NCBI GenBank assembly: GCA_977017575.1
Contig: CDRNVI010000012.1
Coordinates: 372,001 to 436,000, forward strand
Length of the DNA: 64,000 nt
Direction: 5' to 3'
DNA from: Paramoeba atlantica
Taxonomy: Eukaryota > Discosea
Shown here: positions 40,030 to 50,033 of the stretch, piece after piece
Numbering within the stretch: the first letter of the stretch is position 1
How the letters are laid out: each line of letters begins with the position of its first letter
Program-made: the position numbers and the translations under genes
Notes under the pieces: generated by a model
What the model was told of the DNA's origin: nothing
Databases searched by the model: none
The model's input: the letters and a program-made list of their open reading frames with translations, nothing else

Positions 40030-41178
40030 TTAGTCCTTGGCATCAGAAATACCTTGTTCGCTTATGCAAAATGCGCACTCAAGCTCCGGCAAAGAAGGAC
40101 TGTCATAAATTTTACAAATCCGTTGCTCACCTCGCCCTTTTCGGAGACTTAACCGTGTAGTTGAAGCATGAGCGACCACATGTCCACCCACGGGCTTCTT
40201 AGGATCTGCCACGAACATGGAACCTCCCCCGGGGTCGCTAACCACTTGGTTCGTAATATAAACCGCGACGTTAAATTCCTCTGCCATCTTAATAAGGCTG
40301 CTTAACATCTTTCCCAGTTTCTGTTGACGTTCCGCTAACTCTCCACGTCCACTAAAATCAACCCGAAACAGCGCCGTAATACTATCCACCACCAACAAGG
40401 CAAACTGCTCCTCACACAGCTTCGCCGCGACCAAAGAGAGAAGCTGATATTGGTGCTCATGGGTAAACGCTCGCGCCACAATAATATTATCCATTGTAGC
40501 ATCCGGATCCAACCCGTACCGTTGCGCAATCGGACGAATCCGTTCCGGACGAAATGTGGACTCGGTGTCGATATAGGCCACTTTTCCATTCCCCCCTCCC
40601 ATCGCTTTCGGCAGCTGGCAGGTCACACACAACGTGTGCGCGATCTGCGTCTTCCCGGTACGAAACTCTCCAAAGGCTTCGGTAATACTCATGGATTCGA
40701 CCCCACCCCCGAGGAGCGTGTCTAACGCTTGAGAGCCTGTGGTAATTCGCGTAATCCGTCGTCGTTTTTGCAGACTCTCGGTTGCGGTAATAAACCCCGT
40801 ATGGGCAAGTTTCCGGGCAGTGTCAATAATTTTATCCACCTTGGCCTCCGAGAGACCTTTGATGGCTACCAGATCCTTACGACACTGCATCAGGACCCCC
40901 TCGACGGTGTGGACATGCGCGGTACGGAGTTTGTTGACATCCACGGCGGGAATGCCCATCTCGGTGAGTTTGTCGAGCTCTTGGAAAGTGGGGCTGTGCT
41001 CATGTATGGTAGAGAACGCAGCTCCGGTTGCGTCAGTGTGATCGGCGGTCGCGCTCGTTTCGGTTTCACAGGATGCCGCTGCCCCGGACGGGGCTTGCGA
41101 GGTCCTTGATTTGGCTTTTACTTGAGAAGAAAGGGCCAGGCTAACGGAAGCGGTACCGGGTTGGAGCTGGAGGCTCAT
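40030..41178 (-). CDS. DMC1: DMC1 meiotic recombinase
   Basis: The 382-residue RecA/RAD51-family protein has the N-terminal helix-hairpin-helix region ([18 protein letters not shown]), Walker A GEFRTGKT, Walker [30 protein letters not shown] and [20 protein letters not shown] (near the end, ending SDAKD). The spelling [20 protein letters not shown] with [11 protein letters not shown], and [18 protein letters not shown], matches DMC1 more than RAD51. The first about 60 residues are a low-complexity tail ([16 protein letters not shown]). DMC1 works with RAD51 in meiotic strand exchange. ATG at 41178; a TATAAAAT box lies about 30 bp upstream. Confidence 0.85.
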   Translation of the reverse strand: MSLQLQPGTASVSLALSSQVKAKSRTSQAPSGAAASCETETSATADHTDATGAAFSTIHEHSPTFQELDKLTEMGIPAVDVNKLRTAHVHTVEGVLMQCRKDLVAIKGLSEAKVDKIIDTARKLAHTGFITATESLQKRRRITRITTGSQALDTLLGGGVESMSITEAFGEFRTGKTQIAHTLCVTCQLPKAMGGGNGKVAYIDTESTFRPERIRPIAQRYGLDPDATMDNIIVARAFTHEHQYQLLSLVAAKLCEEQFALLVVDSITALFRVDFSGRGELAERQQKLGKMLSSLIKMAEEFNVAVYITNQVVSDPGGGSMFVADPKKPVGGHVVAHASTTRLSLRKGRGEQRICKIYDSPSLPELECAFCISEQGISDAKD

Positions 41179-41207
41179 AAATGGAGAAAACAGAAGAGGT
41201 TTGTGTT

Positions 41208-41215
41208 ATTTTATA
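41208..41215 (-). promoter_or_regulatory. TATA-like box of the DMC1 gene
   Basis: TATAAAAT on minus, about 30 bp before the ATG; the implied leader would be very short. Confidence 0.35.
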
Positions 41216-41620
41216 GTAGAAATAAGAATCGTCAACTAATACCATGCTCCAGTGTCAAGAATACCAACGAAGGATTGTAAAATTTTGTGTTCTATTACAG
41301 CTGTATGTTTTTTTTCGTTACACGTAAAGTTCTGTGAAGCACGAAGAATAAATCAGGTTGTCTAATTTGAAAGAACTGGCAACTTACGTCTATTTTGAAT
41401 AAAATGGGTGGGGCAGCTCATCGGAAGCCAGTACCCAGAAAAAGTGCAGACTATGAATATTGCGAATATCAACCCCCAAGAAACCCTGTAGCAGCATTTC
41501 CGGAGTCAAGCCTCTTACATATCTCATTACTTCGCAATGCAACTGTTCAGCATGAACACTATTCATAGTGCTTCACAAGCATTGCGTCTCCAGAACAATA
41601 GAACAGGCGAATCGAGTAAC
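41216..41620. other. gene-free spacer
   Basis: No gene or repeat seen. Confidence 0.3.
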
Positions 41621-41911
41621 TCAACGACGCACCGAGAATTCTGCGGAGCGCTCCCTGGCCCGTGTCTTGGCGTCATGTAGTGGTTGATAGGCTATGTCAA
41701 TGGCGCGTCCGGTTTTCGGGTCTATTACAACCTCATATCCCACTGCGGATGTGGGGCCTGTGGTAGGCGTTTCCTTGAGAAACATAACGTAGCCGCTGTA
41801 CGCCAACAGACTAACACCCGTAACACGAACAACAGCCTGGGCAGCATGAAATTTCCAGCCATAACTCCAGCTTACTGGTAAGAATTGACGCAATATACTG
41901 GGGCCAAACAT
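41621..41911 (-). CDS. small membrane protein of unknown function
   Basis: The 96-residue protein has one membrane segment (VRVTGVSLLAYSGYVMFL) after an N-terminal stretch of aromatic and basic residues that resembles a mitochondrial presequence (FGPSILRQFLPVSWSYGWKF). The C-terminal half is polar (EVVIDPKTGRAIDIAYQPL). Possibly a mitochondrial inner-membrane subunit; no family recognised. ATG at 41911. Confidence 0.45.
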   Translation of the reverse strand: MFGPSILRQFLPVSWSYGWKFHAAQAVVRVTGVSLLAYSGYVMFLKETPTTGPTSAVGYEVVIDPKTGRAIDIAYQPLHDAKTRARERSAEFSVRR

Positions 41912-42298
41912 GTTCCTTCCAAAACGAAGCTAAAATTTCTCAACTAAGGTGAAGCGGGTGATAGTGCTACACAATTGAATACTGATCAAACTTAATGATT
42001 TTACATGCGAACAATGTTTATTCGCGAATTTTATCGGTTCACGTTGGTATGGATTGGTACCTTAGGATAGTTATAGTGGATAAAAATAATGCACCGACAT
42101 TGAGACGACGCAAGTTGAAACGACGCAAGTTGATTTCCCTTTGAGAAACATGATTGATATTAATAGAGGAGCAGCACATTTGTACATCAGTCGTTATGGT
42201 ATAATATACAGAGTTTCTGGAAAAAAGTCAGCTCAATGTTAGCACCCCGTTACTGGTTATTCGTGAATTCACACATTCCCATGAATTATCCCCCAAGG
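41912..42298. other. gene-free spacer
   Basis: AT-rich. GACGACGCAAGTTGAA is repeated in tandem near 42100-42130. Nothing else. Confidence 0.3.
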
Positions 42299-43603
42299 TT
42301 ACAATGTATTTTTTCTTGTCCTAAATTTACTTTTTGAATGCGCCGAGTCACGACGACGCCGCCAATTGCAAAATTCCGCACATAGTTCGGTCTTGATTAC
42401 GCACCACATCCTTTTCTTGGACTCGACGATGCGTTGTCTAATTCCGTTCTTGTCCACGAAAGCGCGATGTTGATCATCTATCATTGCCTCAACACTCACG
42501 TAACGCTTCTGGCAAAATTCGTAAAACTTATGGTTCATTATGGAACATTTCGGGTCGTATAAAAATTCATGACGTAAGTAACTTTCTGGATAAAAGTACT
42601 GCAAAGATATACCAATCTCAGCCAGGCGGTCGCGCCAGTGCCTTATTTCCTTCGGAGGTGCTTCCATCCATTGATTCCATGCAACCTGCCGTGAAACAGG
42701 CCATACCTCCTTCTCCTTTAAATCCTTGCAGTACAAAGAAAATGCTGTAGGAGGGATTTCCAATGGAAAGAAAGGGAGTTTCTTTAGATATACTCCAAAA
42801 CCTTTGTCCGTATAATGTTTGAAACGTTCCTGAAGTTCCTTTAACTGCATAGCGGCAAGAGAGAAAGTTTGGATATCCTGTTTGTACATCCTCAACAATA
42901 TTGATTTTATCCCTTTCCACAAACCTACATTATCGCGTCCAAAAAAACGGGCGTCCGCGTCTTCTAACAGTTTCTCTGCTTCTTCATAATTCTTGCAAAC
43001 GAAATTGTAAAAGTCATGATTCTGCCTGGGATTCATTTTGTCATAAGGCTGATCAGAATTGGGAGTTTCGGGTGAGAAATACGGGAGTGATGGTCCACGG
43101 GTAATAGCGTCATGTCGGAACGATTTTCGACGGCCTTCCTCCATATTTTTCCACATACTAAATCGTGTTGAACGTTCCCACCCAATAACACCCCATGAAA
43201 ATAATGTAAATCCTACTATTGGCGTATTAGGCTTTACAAAAAAAGAGTGCGTTTGATCCTTGCGCCCCCTCTTTCCCTCAAAATGTGTTGAAAGCACCTC
43301 AAAATCGTCCTGCAGTTGGCCCTTTTGCTGAAGGTCACGAGAAAGATTATGATAAAATCTCTCACGTGTCGTAGCAGTACGCGGTGTATGTCCAGGCATG
43401 AAAGATGTATTCTCATCTGTGTCTATGGACTCAGTCGTGTTTTCAGCTCTAAATTCCTTCTGTAAAGTCTCTTTGTATATAGCTTTCTGTAAGGTTAAAG
43501 TTTCTTGTCGTTCATGTTGTCGATTTCGGAGGTAGGTATTAATAAAATCTGTCGACGACGACGTAGAACGAGGTAGGGAAAAGCGAAAGAAAGTGCACCT
43601 CAT
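42299..43603 (-). CDS. unidentified protein with a duplicated NH-FY-F motif
   Basis: The 434-residue protein begins with a basic, Ser-rich N-terminus (TFFRFSLPRSTSSSTDF) that would suit mitochondrial import, and has a possible membrane segment (IVGFTLFSWGVIGW, near residue 130). Two blocks share NHDFYNFVCKNY (about residue 195) and NHKFYEFCQKRY (about residue 370); about 35 residues around each can be aligned. The C-terminus is strongly basic (RRRRDSAHSKSKFRTRKN). No known family. ATG at 43603. Confidence 0.55.
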   Translation of the reverse strand: MRCTFFRFSLPRSTSSSTDFINTYLRNRQHERQETLTLQKAIYKETLQKEFRAENTTESIDTDENTSFMPGHTPRTATTRERFYHNLSRDLQQKGQLQDDFEVLSTHFEGKRGRKDQTHSFFVKPNTPIVGFTLFSWGVIGWERSTRFSMWKNMEEGRRKSFRHDAITRGPSLPYFSPETPNSDQPYDKMNPRQNHDFYNFVCKNYEEAEKLLEDADARFFGRDNVGLWKGIKSILLRMYKQDIQTFSLAAMQLKELQERFKHYTDKGFGVYLKKLPFFPLEIPPTAFSLYCKDLKEKEVWPVSRQVAWNQWMEAPPKEIRHWRDRLAEIGISLQYFYPESYLRHEFLYDPKCSIMNHKFYEFCQKRYVSVEAMIDDQHRAFVDKNGIRQRIVESKKRMWCVIKTELCAEFCNWRRRRDSAHSKSKFRTRKNTL

Positions 43604-44196
43604 TTTATCAACTTTTGTATGAGAAATTACGGATCTAGTGGTGTGGATGGAGGTATTAAAGGGAATTAAACTCCAACGTTATCTTGGCATGTCCTTTGAA
43701 ATTCCAATACAGTAGTGTAAGTAAAGCAAATTAATTTAGGACACAGTAAGTAAAGATTATTTCATGATACTATATTTTACTGAATATTACTATAAATTTT
43801 GTCAAGAGACTCGCGAACCAAAACTTAACAAAGGTTGCGACATCCAGAAATGCGATTAGTAACATTCAATCAGCAAATCAAAACTTAACAAGGAATAAGA
43901 AAGCTCGATATAATAGCTTGAACGAGACAATCGACGGTATTATAATTGTTATTTAAAATTTATTATTCCCAAAGCGCTCCCAGTACATTCAACCTGGGGG
44001 TATACTTATCAATTATCAATATCGTGCGAATAATGAAGAATTTCAGCTCAAAAAGTGTATTAATCTTTCGTTCATCAAATTACGAACCACAAAAATAATT
44101 AATATGTACCAACTTTCAATATTCTTAACTAAATATTCCAAGTGTCACCTATGAAGAATGTTTACACTGTGCAACAGTGTATTTTACGCCACTTCG
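43604..44196. other. gene-free spacer
   Basis: AT-rich. AACCAAAACTTAACAA-like segments occur twice (near 43817 and 43878). No gene. Confidence 0.3.
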
Positions 44197-45228
44197 TTAA
44201 TAGCCTTTACTCAAATCAACTAGGTATTCAGGAAGCTTGCCGCTCTCTACGTAAGTTTGAGCCAGTTGTACGAACTGTTCCGCGGCCTCCTCGAATGCCT
44301 TTTTCCCAAGATCAGCATTATGAAACGTCATCAAGAGCTTGTCATCCGGCAAGTCCCACACCGGGCTGGACTCTGGCAGCGGCTCCGGTTCAAAAACATC
44401 CAACGCCGCACCACGAATCTGACCCGTCTGTAACGCCTCCACCAAATCGCCCTCATGTACCGTAGACCCACGGCCAATATTCACCAGCACCGCACTTTTC
44501 TTCATACGCTCAAAATGCTCCGCACGAAGAAAATTCACCGTATGCTTCGTATGCGGCAACACCACCACCACAAAATCACTCTCCTCCAAAACCTGATTCA
44601 ACCCCGCTTCCCCATGCAGCTGTTCCACCCCGAGATCATCCGGGGACGGCACCGGGGAGCGTCGGTACCCCAGCACCCGCATCCCCAGCGGCGCCACCAC
44701 CTTCGCCACCGCGCGGCCAATATTCCCGTACCCGATCACCCCGAGCGTGGAGCCCCGCATCTCCTCATTGGTAAACCGCTCCCACAGGTTGTGCCTCCGG
44801 TGGTACTGCAGCCGTACCACCTGTTTGTGAAAGTACAGACAGCTGAGCAGGACGTGCTCCGCGAGGAGCGGGGCGTAGGGGCCGCGGGCGTTGCTTAGGG
44901 GGGCGTGCAGGAGCTGCGCCAGCCGCGGGGGGTCGAAGGCGTCGACCCCGGCGAACAGCGAGTGCACCCAGGCGACGGTGGCGCCGTGGGGGGCGAGCCG
45001 CTGGGTGTGGAAGGCGTGGAAGATGTCGGTGGCGGCGGGGTCGCCAAAGGCGAAGACGTAGCGGTCCGGGGAGGTCTTGGATAGTTCGGCGGAGAAGTCG
45101 GAGAGGGTGCTGCCGATGACGATGTGGGAGAAGAGGGAGGGGGAGGTTTTGGAGAGGATGCCGCCCATGTGGGTGAGGAGGGCGGGACTGATGATGGCGA
45201 TGAGGGTGAGGGGGAGGGGGGCGGGCAT
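44197..45228 (-). CDS. D-isomer-specific 2-hydroxyacid dehydrogenase
   Basis: The 343-residue protein has the NAD-binding motif VIGYGNIGRAVAK, then NIGRGSTVHEGDLVEALQ carrying the catalytic Arg, and DVFEPEPLPESSPVW with the Glu, and the His in FHNADL. These fit glyoxylate/hydroxypyruvate- or lactate-type reductases; the substrate is not decided. The 5' half is very GC-rich and the 3' end is AT-rich. ATG at 45228 after a C/T-rich leader, with a TATA-like box about 95 bp upstream (45322-45328). Confidence 0.85.
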   Translation of the reverse strand: MPAPLPLTLIAIISPALLTHMGGILSKTSPSLFSHIVIGSTLSDFSAELSKTSPDRYVFAFGDPAATDIFHAFHTQRLAPHGATVAWVHSLFAGVDAFDPPRLAQLLHAPLSNARGPYAPLLAEHVLLSCLYFHKQVVRLQYHRRHNLWERFTNEEMRGSTLGVIGYGNIGRAVAKVVAPLGMRVLGYRRSPVPSPDDLGVEQLHGEAGLNQVLEESDFVVVVLPHTKHTVNFLRAEHFERMKKSAVLVNIGRGSTVHEGDLVEALQTGQIRGAALDVFEPEPLPESSPVWDLPDDKLLMTFHNADLGKKAFEEAAEQFVQLAQTYVESGKLPEYLVDLSKGY

Positions 45229-45321
45229 GGGGAGAGGAGGGGAGGGGAGGTAGGGAGGGGATAGGGAGAGGGTAGTTTTGGAATTCGTGGGTACAGGAAA
45301 ATGCGAAGTAAAACATAAGTG

Positions 45322-45328
45322 TTTTATA
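45322..45328 (-). promoter_or_regulatory. TATA-like box of the dehydrogenase gene
   Basis: TATAAAA on minus, about 95 bp before the ATG. Confidence 0.35.
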
Positions 45329-45415
45329 TCCGAATTTTGACCAAGTGAAAGAATTCAAAAAAAGAATGTGCACAACCGTGACATCTGCAATCCTACGCAT
45401 TTCTTGGCAGTAGCA

Positions 45416-45781
45416 TCACGCCTCTCTGCTCAACAGTTCAATTTGCGTCTCTGCTGCTTTTCGCATATCCATGAAAGCATCCATCTGTGCGGCTGCAATT
45501 TCCCTACGTGTCAATGTTTGTGTAAGACGCCGGTTCAATTCGTCCCATTTTGAGGCACAGAACTCCAAACACTTCTTTTCTTTCTCGTCTTCTTTCAGAC
45601 GATTCATTACATGTTTCTTCTGGCGTTCGTTGGTGTACAAATCACTTAAATCGACGCACTTGGAGAGACAACTCTCAACTGGTGCATTGAGCATTGTATT
45701 TCGGAGGCGTACCTGGGACAACATTTGGTACGCAGTCATTGTGTTGCTTTCAAATGAGGTGGGAGGCGGCAAGGGCTGCAT
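45416..45781 (-). CDS. small TIM-like chaperone with a lengthened loop
   Basis: About 121 residues from ATG at 45781. It has the twin CX3C motifs of the Tim8/9/10/13 family: ESCLSKC and KKCLEFC, the second followed by ASKWDELNRRLTQTL, much like Tim9/Tim10 second motifs. These proteins form hexamers in the mitochondrial intermembrane space that escort hydrophobic proteins. The spacing between the motifs is 28 residues, about twice the usual 11-16, so the loop is enlarged. An extra N-terminal stretch (QPLPPPTSFESN) precedes the domain. Confidence 0.6.
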   Translation of the reverse strand: MQPLPPPTSFESNTMTAYQMLSQVRLRNTMLNAPVESCLSKCVDLSDLYTNERQKKHVMNRLKEDEKEKKCLEFCASKWDELNRRLTQTLTRREIAAAQMDAFMDMRKAAETQIELLSREA

Positions 45782-45920
45782 CACTTGAAAGAAGTTCGTA
45801 GAAAGTTAGTAAAAAGCACGAGATTTCAATAATGACAATAACCTATTCCCAAAAGAACATTCCAAACTACTCATTCCAAACTAGAAAATGTACCCATGGC
45901 AAAAACTTTGTGCAGTAAAA

Positions 45921-46385
45921 CTAAGTAAATGAGGCATGTAGCGTATTTAATAAAGTTCTTAAAATTTTTCTTTCCAGTAAAGTTAGCTGCTGAAAAGCGT
46001 CGTCAGAGTGCTTGGAATCAAGCGCAAAAAGAGCTATAATATATCTCCGAATCCGATTCATAGAAAATCTCGGGTTGTTTTTCAGCGTCAAAATTTCTCC
46101 GTTCCTCTTGTCTTCCGTGCTTACGGATTCTGCTTCACCGACATTATCTCGTTCCTCTTCTTTTCGAATAGCCCGCTCACAAGCTTCCAGTAGTTCTGGA
46201 GTTGGTACCGGTACGTTTCCTGACGGAACATATCCCCTCGTCGCGTGTGAAGCTCTATTCGATAGCGTGCTAAGTTGTTCATACAACATGTATTCCTCTA
46301 AAAGGGCCTCAGTCGTCAGAAACGCGGAAGCACACTCTAAGCCTTCTGGAAATTTCCAGTTCCGCAGGAAATTTGGGTCATCCAT
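45921..46385 (-). CDS. unidentified small protein
   Basis: The 154-residue protein has no recognised motif. A hydrophobic-acidic N-terminal helix (FPEGLECASAFLTTEALLEE), a charged middle (RAIRKEEERDNVGEAESVST) and a helical C-terminus. ATG at 46385. Kept because it is a sizeable, co-oriented frame in a gene-dense stretch. Confidence 0.45.
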   Translation of the reverse strand: MDDPNFLRNWKFPEGLECASAFLTTEALLEEYMLYEQLSTLSNRASHATRGYVPSGNVPVPTPELLEACERAIRKEEERDNVGEAESVSTEDKRNGEILTLKNNPRFSMNRIRRYIIALFALDSKHSDDAFQQLTLLERKILRTLLNTLHASFT

Positions 46386-46734
46386 GAATTGTTCTATTCA
46401 GTCGGTTGAGGAAAAAGGTCAATGTTCGCTTTTAAAAAGTATCTCACAAAGTATACCAGTTCTAGAACTATGAAAAGTGTACTAAACTTAAACTTAATGT
46501 TCGTAAATGCGGTTGTGATGGCTGAAGAATGTTCATTTAAGATTGTACAATTTGTAATCTGAATTGCAAGTTAATTTCACTATTTAAAAGGTGGAAGCTC
46601 TATTTCTTCGATGCAAATGACCAAAGGTATGGTACTGAGTGACACCTTACAGTGTACTACACTGCCTTCACTGTATGATAGAATGAAAGGCGCTCGTACC
46701 AAACAGAGTACGTTTCCTTTTGTCATAATATCAG

Positions 46735-48135
46735 CTAGGGAACACCAAGAAGCATTTTCAAGACGAGATTTAGTCTTGTGCAACGTTGCGAGGATGTTGG
46801 CGTTCTGTCCCGTTTGCCATGCAAATACAACAACGTCTTAATTATAGAATCAATAAAAGGATTCGATGGTACGTTTTCATTTGGCGATATGCCTTCATCT
46901 TCTATATCAAGTAGTTTGAGAATCGGAGCACGTCGTAACATCGTGTTACCAGTCGGCGTGTCAATATAAATCATCTCTTTCGGAAGGGATGTCAAGCAAG
47001 CTGAAATAGAAATATCTTCAGGGAGTAAAACTGTACCCCCTTTGTGGCACATCTGCTCTTCTAACGCAGTGGTATCAGATGATTCGAGGCTAAACTTCAC
47101 ACTCTGTACCGAGGCCGGTGGAGTAGTAGCGTTCAAAGGGGGAATGACAGAGTTGTCTTTCTTATCCGTATCATTCGAAGGAGGTGAATTGTTTTTAGGT
47201 TCCGAGGTTTCGTTGCTAACATAGAGTATTGGTCCGTCACACGTGGATTTTGCCACCCCAACAGGCCACACATTGCGTTCCTCCAACGAGAGGCTATCGC
47301 TTCTTTTTAGGGGTGTCAAAAGAGGCCGCACCATTTGACATAGTGAATCATCATTTTCCTGGCGCAGAAAAGTATGACGAAGCAATTGAGCCGACGATGG
47401 ACGCGAACTCGCTCTTGGGTGTAAACAACACCGCAGAAAACTTCGAAAGGAAACACTCCAGCGTTGTGGTCTGGAGAGTTTTGGCAGAGTCCCTGACCGA
47501 ATCTCCATTAAAGCTCGAGGAGAGGGCATACGACTGTGAGGCGGAGAACCCTCTGCCATTTCAATCGCCGTGATTCCCAAACTCCATATGTCAATTTTTT
47601 GGTCATATTTTCCCTCTCGCGCCATCTCGGGTGCCATCCAACACGTGGTGCCGGCGCACCCACTCGTCGGTGTACTGGTGTTTTGGATGGCGGAACCAAA
47701 ATCTCCAAGTTTTATTCTGTAATCGCCCGTCAACAGAATATTACTACACTTTACATCTCGGTGTATGATGCCTTCGTTGTGCAAATAACACAGCGCACTT
47801 ATTACAGCTTTGCAAATACTTGCAATTTCACATTCACTTAAGGTCCTCTGCAGGGAGTTCATGATTCGCTCTAAACTGCCATAGGCACAATATTCTGTGA
47901 CGATCCATGTCGAATTTGTGTCTTGGAAGGAACCGTACCACTGCAATATATTTGGATGATGACAACGCTGAAGCAAACGCGCCTCTTGAAATTCCTGTAA
48001 TCTGTTGTCATCAGTCTCTAGGTGGGGGAGGAGCTTAACTGCGTAAATGTTTCCGGTTTCCTTTTCCCGCACTTTGCAAACTGTACAGGTTGCACCATTA
48101 CCTAGAGTCTCAAGAATGATAAAAGTCTTGGTCAT
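46735..48135 (-). CDS. STE20-type protein kinase
   Basis: A complete kinase domain fills residues 5-260: glycine loop LGNGATCTV, the lysine in YAVKLL, IIHRDVKCSNILL, KLGDFGS, CWMAPEM and DIWSLGITAIEMAEGSPP. The CWMAPEM-EGKYDQKIDIWSLG spelling is typical of the STE20 group (MST/GCK). The 200-residue C-terminal tail is low complexity and lacks a SARAH or CNH domain that I can see. ATG at 48135. The pathway cannot be told. Confidence 0.85.
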   Translation of the reverse strand: MTKTFIILETLGNGATCTVCKVREKETGNIYAVKLLPHLETDDNRLQEFQEARLLQRCHHPNILQWYGSFQDTNSTWIVTEYCAYGSLERIMNSLQRTLSECEIASICKAVISALCYLHNEGIIHRDVKCSNILLTGDYRIKLGDFGSAIQNTSTPTSGCAGTTCWMAPEMAREGKYDQKIDIWSLGITAIEMAEGSPPHSRMPSPRALMEIRSGTLPKLSRPQRWSVSFRSFLRCCLHPRASSRPSSAQLLRHTFLRQENDDSLCQMVRPLLTPLKRSDSLSLEERNVWPVGVAKSTCDGPILYVSNETSEPKNNSPPSNDTDKKDNSVIPPLNATTPPASVQSVKFSLESSDTTALEEQMCHKGGTVLLPEDISISACLTSLPKEMIYIDTPTGNTMLRRAPILKLLDIEDEGISPNENVPSNPFIDSIIKTLLYLHGKRDRTPTSSQRCTRLNLVLKMLLGVP

Positions 48136-48280
48136 CCATCAAATACTGACATAACCCAACACTAAAAAATGCACTTCTACCCAGTTTTGTTTTCAAAACC
48201 TTTACTCGTTCAGACATACAAAGTAAAAATACAAACCTGTCAAAAAATACAAAATTTGGTTCCGAACAAAATGTCGTACA

Positions 48281-48898
48281 CTACGTATGTTCCTTATAAC
48301 GCACTTTCAAAGGAAGGCCGTGTAGCACGGAGCCATCCAGCAGCTCACACGCTTTTTCGCAATCCCCAGGACTCGAGTAGGTGACGTAGTACGTTGCTGG
48401 GCTCTTACCTAGAGGGTCAAACAAGTGATCGCGGTGAATACTACGTACCGCGCCCACGGTCTCACAACATTTTCGTAACTCATTAAAAGGTACATGTACC
48501 ATTACATTCGTAATCCTTACGGTTGTTTCGGGTAAGATCTGGTAAGGGGGCAAAGCGCCCTGTTCGAGCTCAGTGAGTCGTTGATGCACGTCATTCGCCA
48601 AGGTGTTATAACTAGACAAAATCTCCTCGTGCGTGGCACGCACCTTTTTTAGATCCTCCTGGAGTTGTGTGGCTTTTTCCCGAATCTCGAGTGCGGTGCG
48701 TTGTTGCTGAAGAAGTGGGGACCAGGCTTCCTGTAGGAGTGTGTTGACACCTCTTACCCAGGAGGTGTGCTGAACTTTTTTGGTGTGTTTGTCGTTATGT
48801 GGTGTACTGGGCTTCCCTTCTCGTCTACAAATTCGAGATGCGAAAATCATAAAATCATGTATGTAACGAAAAATGCGAAGTATGTAAATGCTTAACAT
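48281..48898 (-). CDS. RRM-domain protein with a coiled-coil front half
   Basis: The C-terminal 90 residues fold like an RRM: TTVRITNVMVHVPFNEL (beta1), then SPATYYVTYSSPGDC in the RNP1 position, then GLPLKVRYKEHT (end). The preceding part (EIREKATQLQEDLKKVRATH) forms a coiled coil. The N-terminus is hydrophobic (LSIYILRIFRYIHDFMIF) and could be a membrane anchor or an organellar presequence. Together this suggests an RNA-binding protein tied to a membrane or organelle. ATG at 48898. No named family. Confidence 0.6.
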   Translation of the reverse strand: MLSIYILRIFRYIHDFMIFASRICRREGKPSTPHNDKHTKKVQHTSWVRGVNTLLQEAWSPLLQQQRTALEIREKATQLQEDLKKVRATHEEILSSYNTLANDVHQRLTELEQGALPPYQILPETTVRITNVMVHVPFNELRKCCETVGAVRSIHRDHLFDPLGKSPATYYVTYSSPGDCEKACELLDGSVLHGLPLKVRYKEHT

Positions 48899-49110
48899 AC
48901 GTTGGTAAGAAGCATTATATCACATCTTACTTCTATATAATACTGTATATGCGCTTCATCTTATCAAACTACTTTTTTTACAAATTTGAATTTGGCAATC
49001 GCTTTTTTATTAAGGATTATTCTTCCGTATAGAGGATGAGATAACTTTGGACATGTACTTTGAGGAATTGAAATATTCAGAATTTAAATAAAAGTAGAAG
49101 ACATGATCTC
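48899..49110. other. gene-free spacer
   Basis: Nothing seen. Confidence 0.3.
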
Positions 49111-49596
49111 TCAAGTTTCAGCCTGTGAGAAAGGATTGTTCTCCGATCGATTAAATAAATTTTCTCTAAAATACTGACTCCTATCTTCGTGTTTCACTGC
49201 CTTGTAAATATCACGCAAGCTGCTAATTGCGTGAGCTACTAGTAGCTCTCGTTTGTTCCGTTTGATGTTGTTAAGGTGTGAAGGATTCATCTCCAAAACG
49301 TCCCCAGATAACAAGGGTCTTTTATTGATCGGTCGACGCGTTCGATCCTTTCTTCTCATTTTTTGAGATATTTCCACTTTAGTTTTCAGAGATAAATTCT
49401 CTAGCGTGGATCCGAACTGAAAACCTTCCTCAAGAGTTTTAACGTTGCTATCAATGTTTTCGGAAGATGGAATAACGTAGTTTTCACTATTCTCACTGTT
49501 GCCACGACCTTGTTTACTTCGTCCCCGCTTCGTAATTTGCGATCGCTTGAGCCTTTCCTCTCGTGATAACTTCGCTTTGCGAGTACTCTTAACCAT
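49111..49596 (-). CDS. small basic protein of unknown function
   Basis: The 161-residue protein starts with a strongly basic stretch (KSTRKAKLSREERLKRSQIT), then RSKQGRGNSENSENY. The composition is that of nucleolar ribosome-assembly proteins, but no motif ties it to one. ATG at 49596, next to the big Tc1 element. Confidence 0.45.
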   Translation of the reverse strand: MVKSTRKAKLSREERLKRSQITKRGRSKQGRGNSENSENYVIPSSENIDSNVKTLEEGFQFGSTLENLSLKTKVEISQKMRRKDRTRRPINKRPLLSGDVLEMNPSHLNNIKRNKRELLVAHAISSLRDIYKAVKHEDRSQYFRENLFNRSENNPFSQAET

Positions 49597-49747
49597 GTTT
49601 AAAAAAGATTCAGAAATTCTGAATCAGAATTCACGAAATAAATATTTAGTAGTTTTATAGATATTTAGTTTTATAAATATTTAGATATTTAGATATTTAT
49701 GATACTCCTTACTCCTAGTTGAATGAGAGGTCTACGCAGATGATAGA

Positions 49748-49749
49748 TA
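49748..49749. repeat. TA target-site duplication, left copy
   Basis: TA precedes the left end of the palindromic Tc1 element. Confidence 0.5.
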
Positions 49750-50033
49750 CAGTAACTCAAAAAAGTGTTCAAATGTTTCGACATTTTTTAATGTTTTTAT
49801 TTTTTACCAAAGAGAATCAGAGGATAATGCTGTAGTATATGGTAGTAGTGTAGGCTGGGGTAGTGCTTATATCCCCACGTACTTTGAGTTCATCAACGAT
49901 CTTACTACGAAAAACTATGAAAGATATAATGTCAGTCCAACATATGAACACTTTTTTGACTTTTTTTCGGACACGTTTTTTTATAGGAAAACGTTCTACT
50001 GCTTCACCCTTAATGGACCAAAATGGTTTAGAC

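Noticed and set aside
44765-45400. 211-residue minus frame overlapping the dehydrogenase start
   Set aside because: Pro/His/Arg-rich off-frame reading of a GC-rich region.
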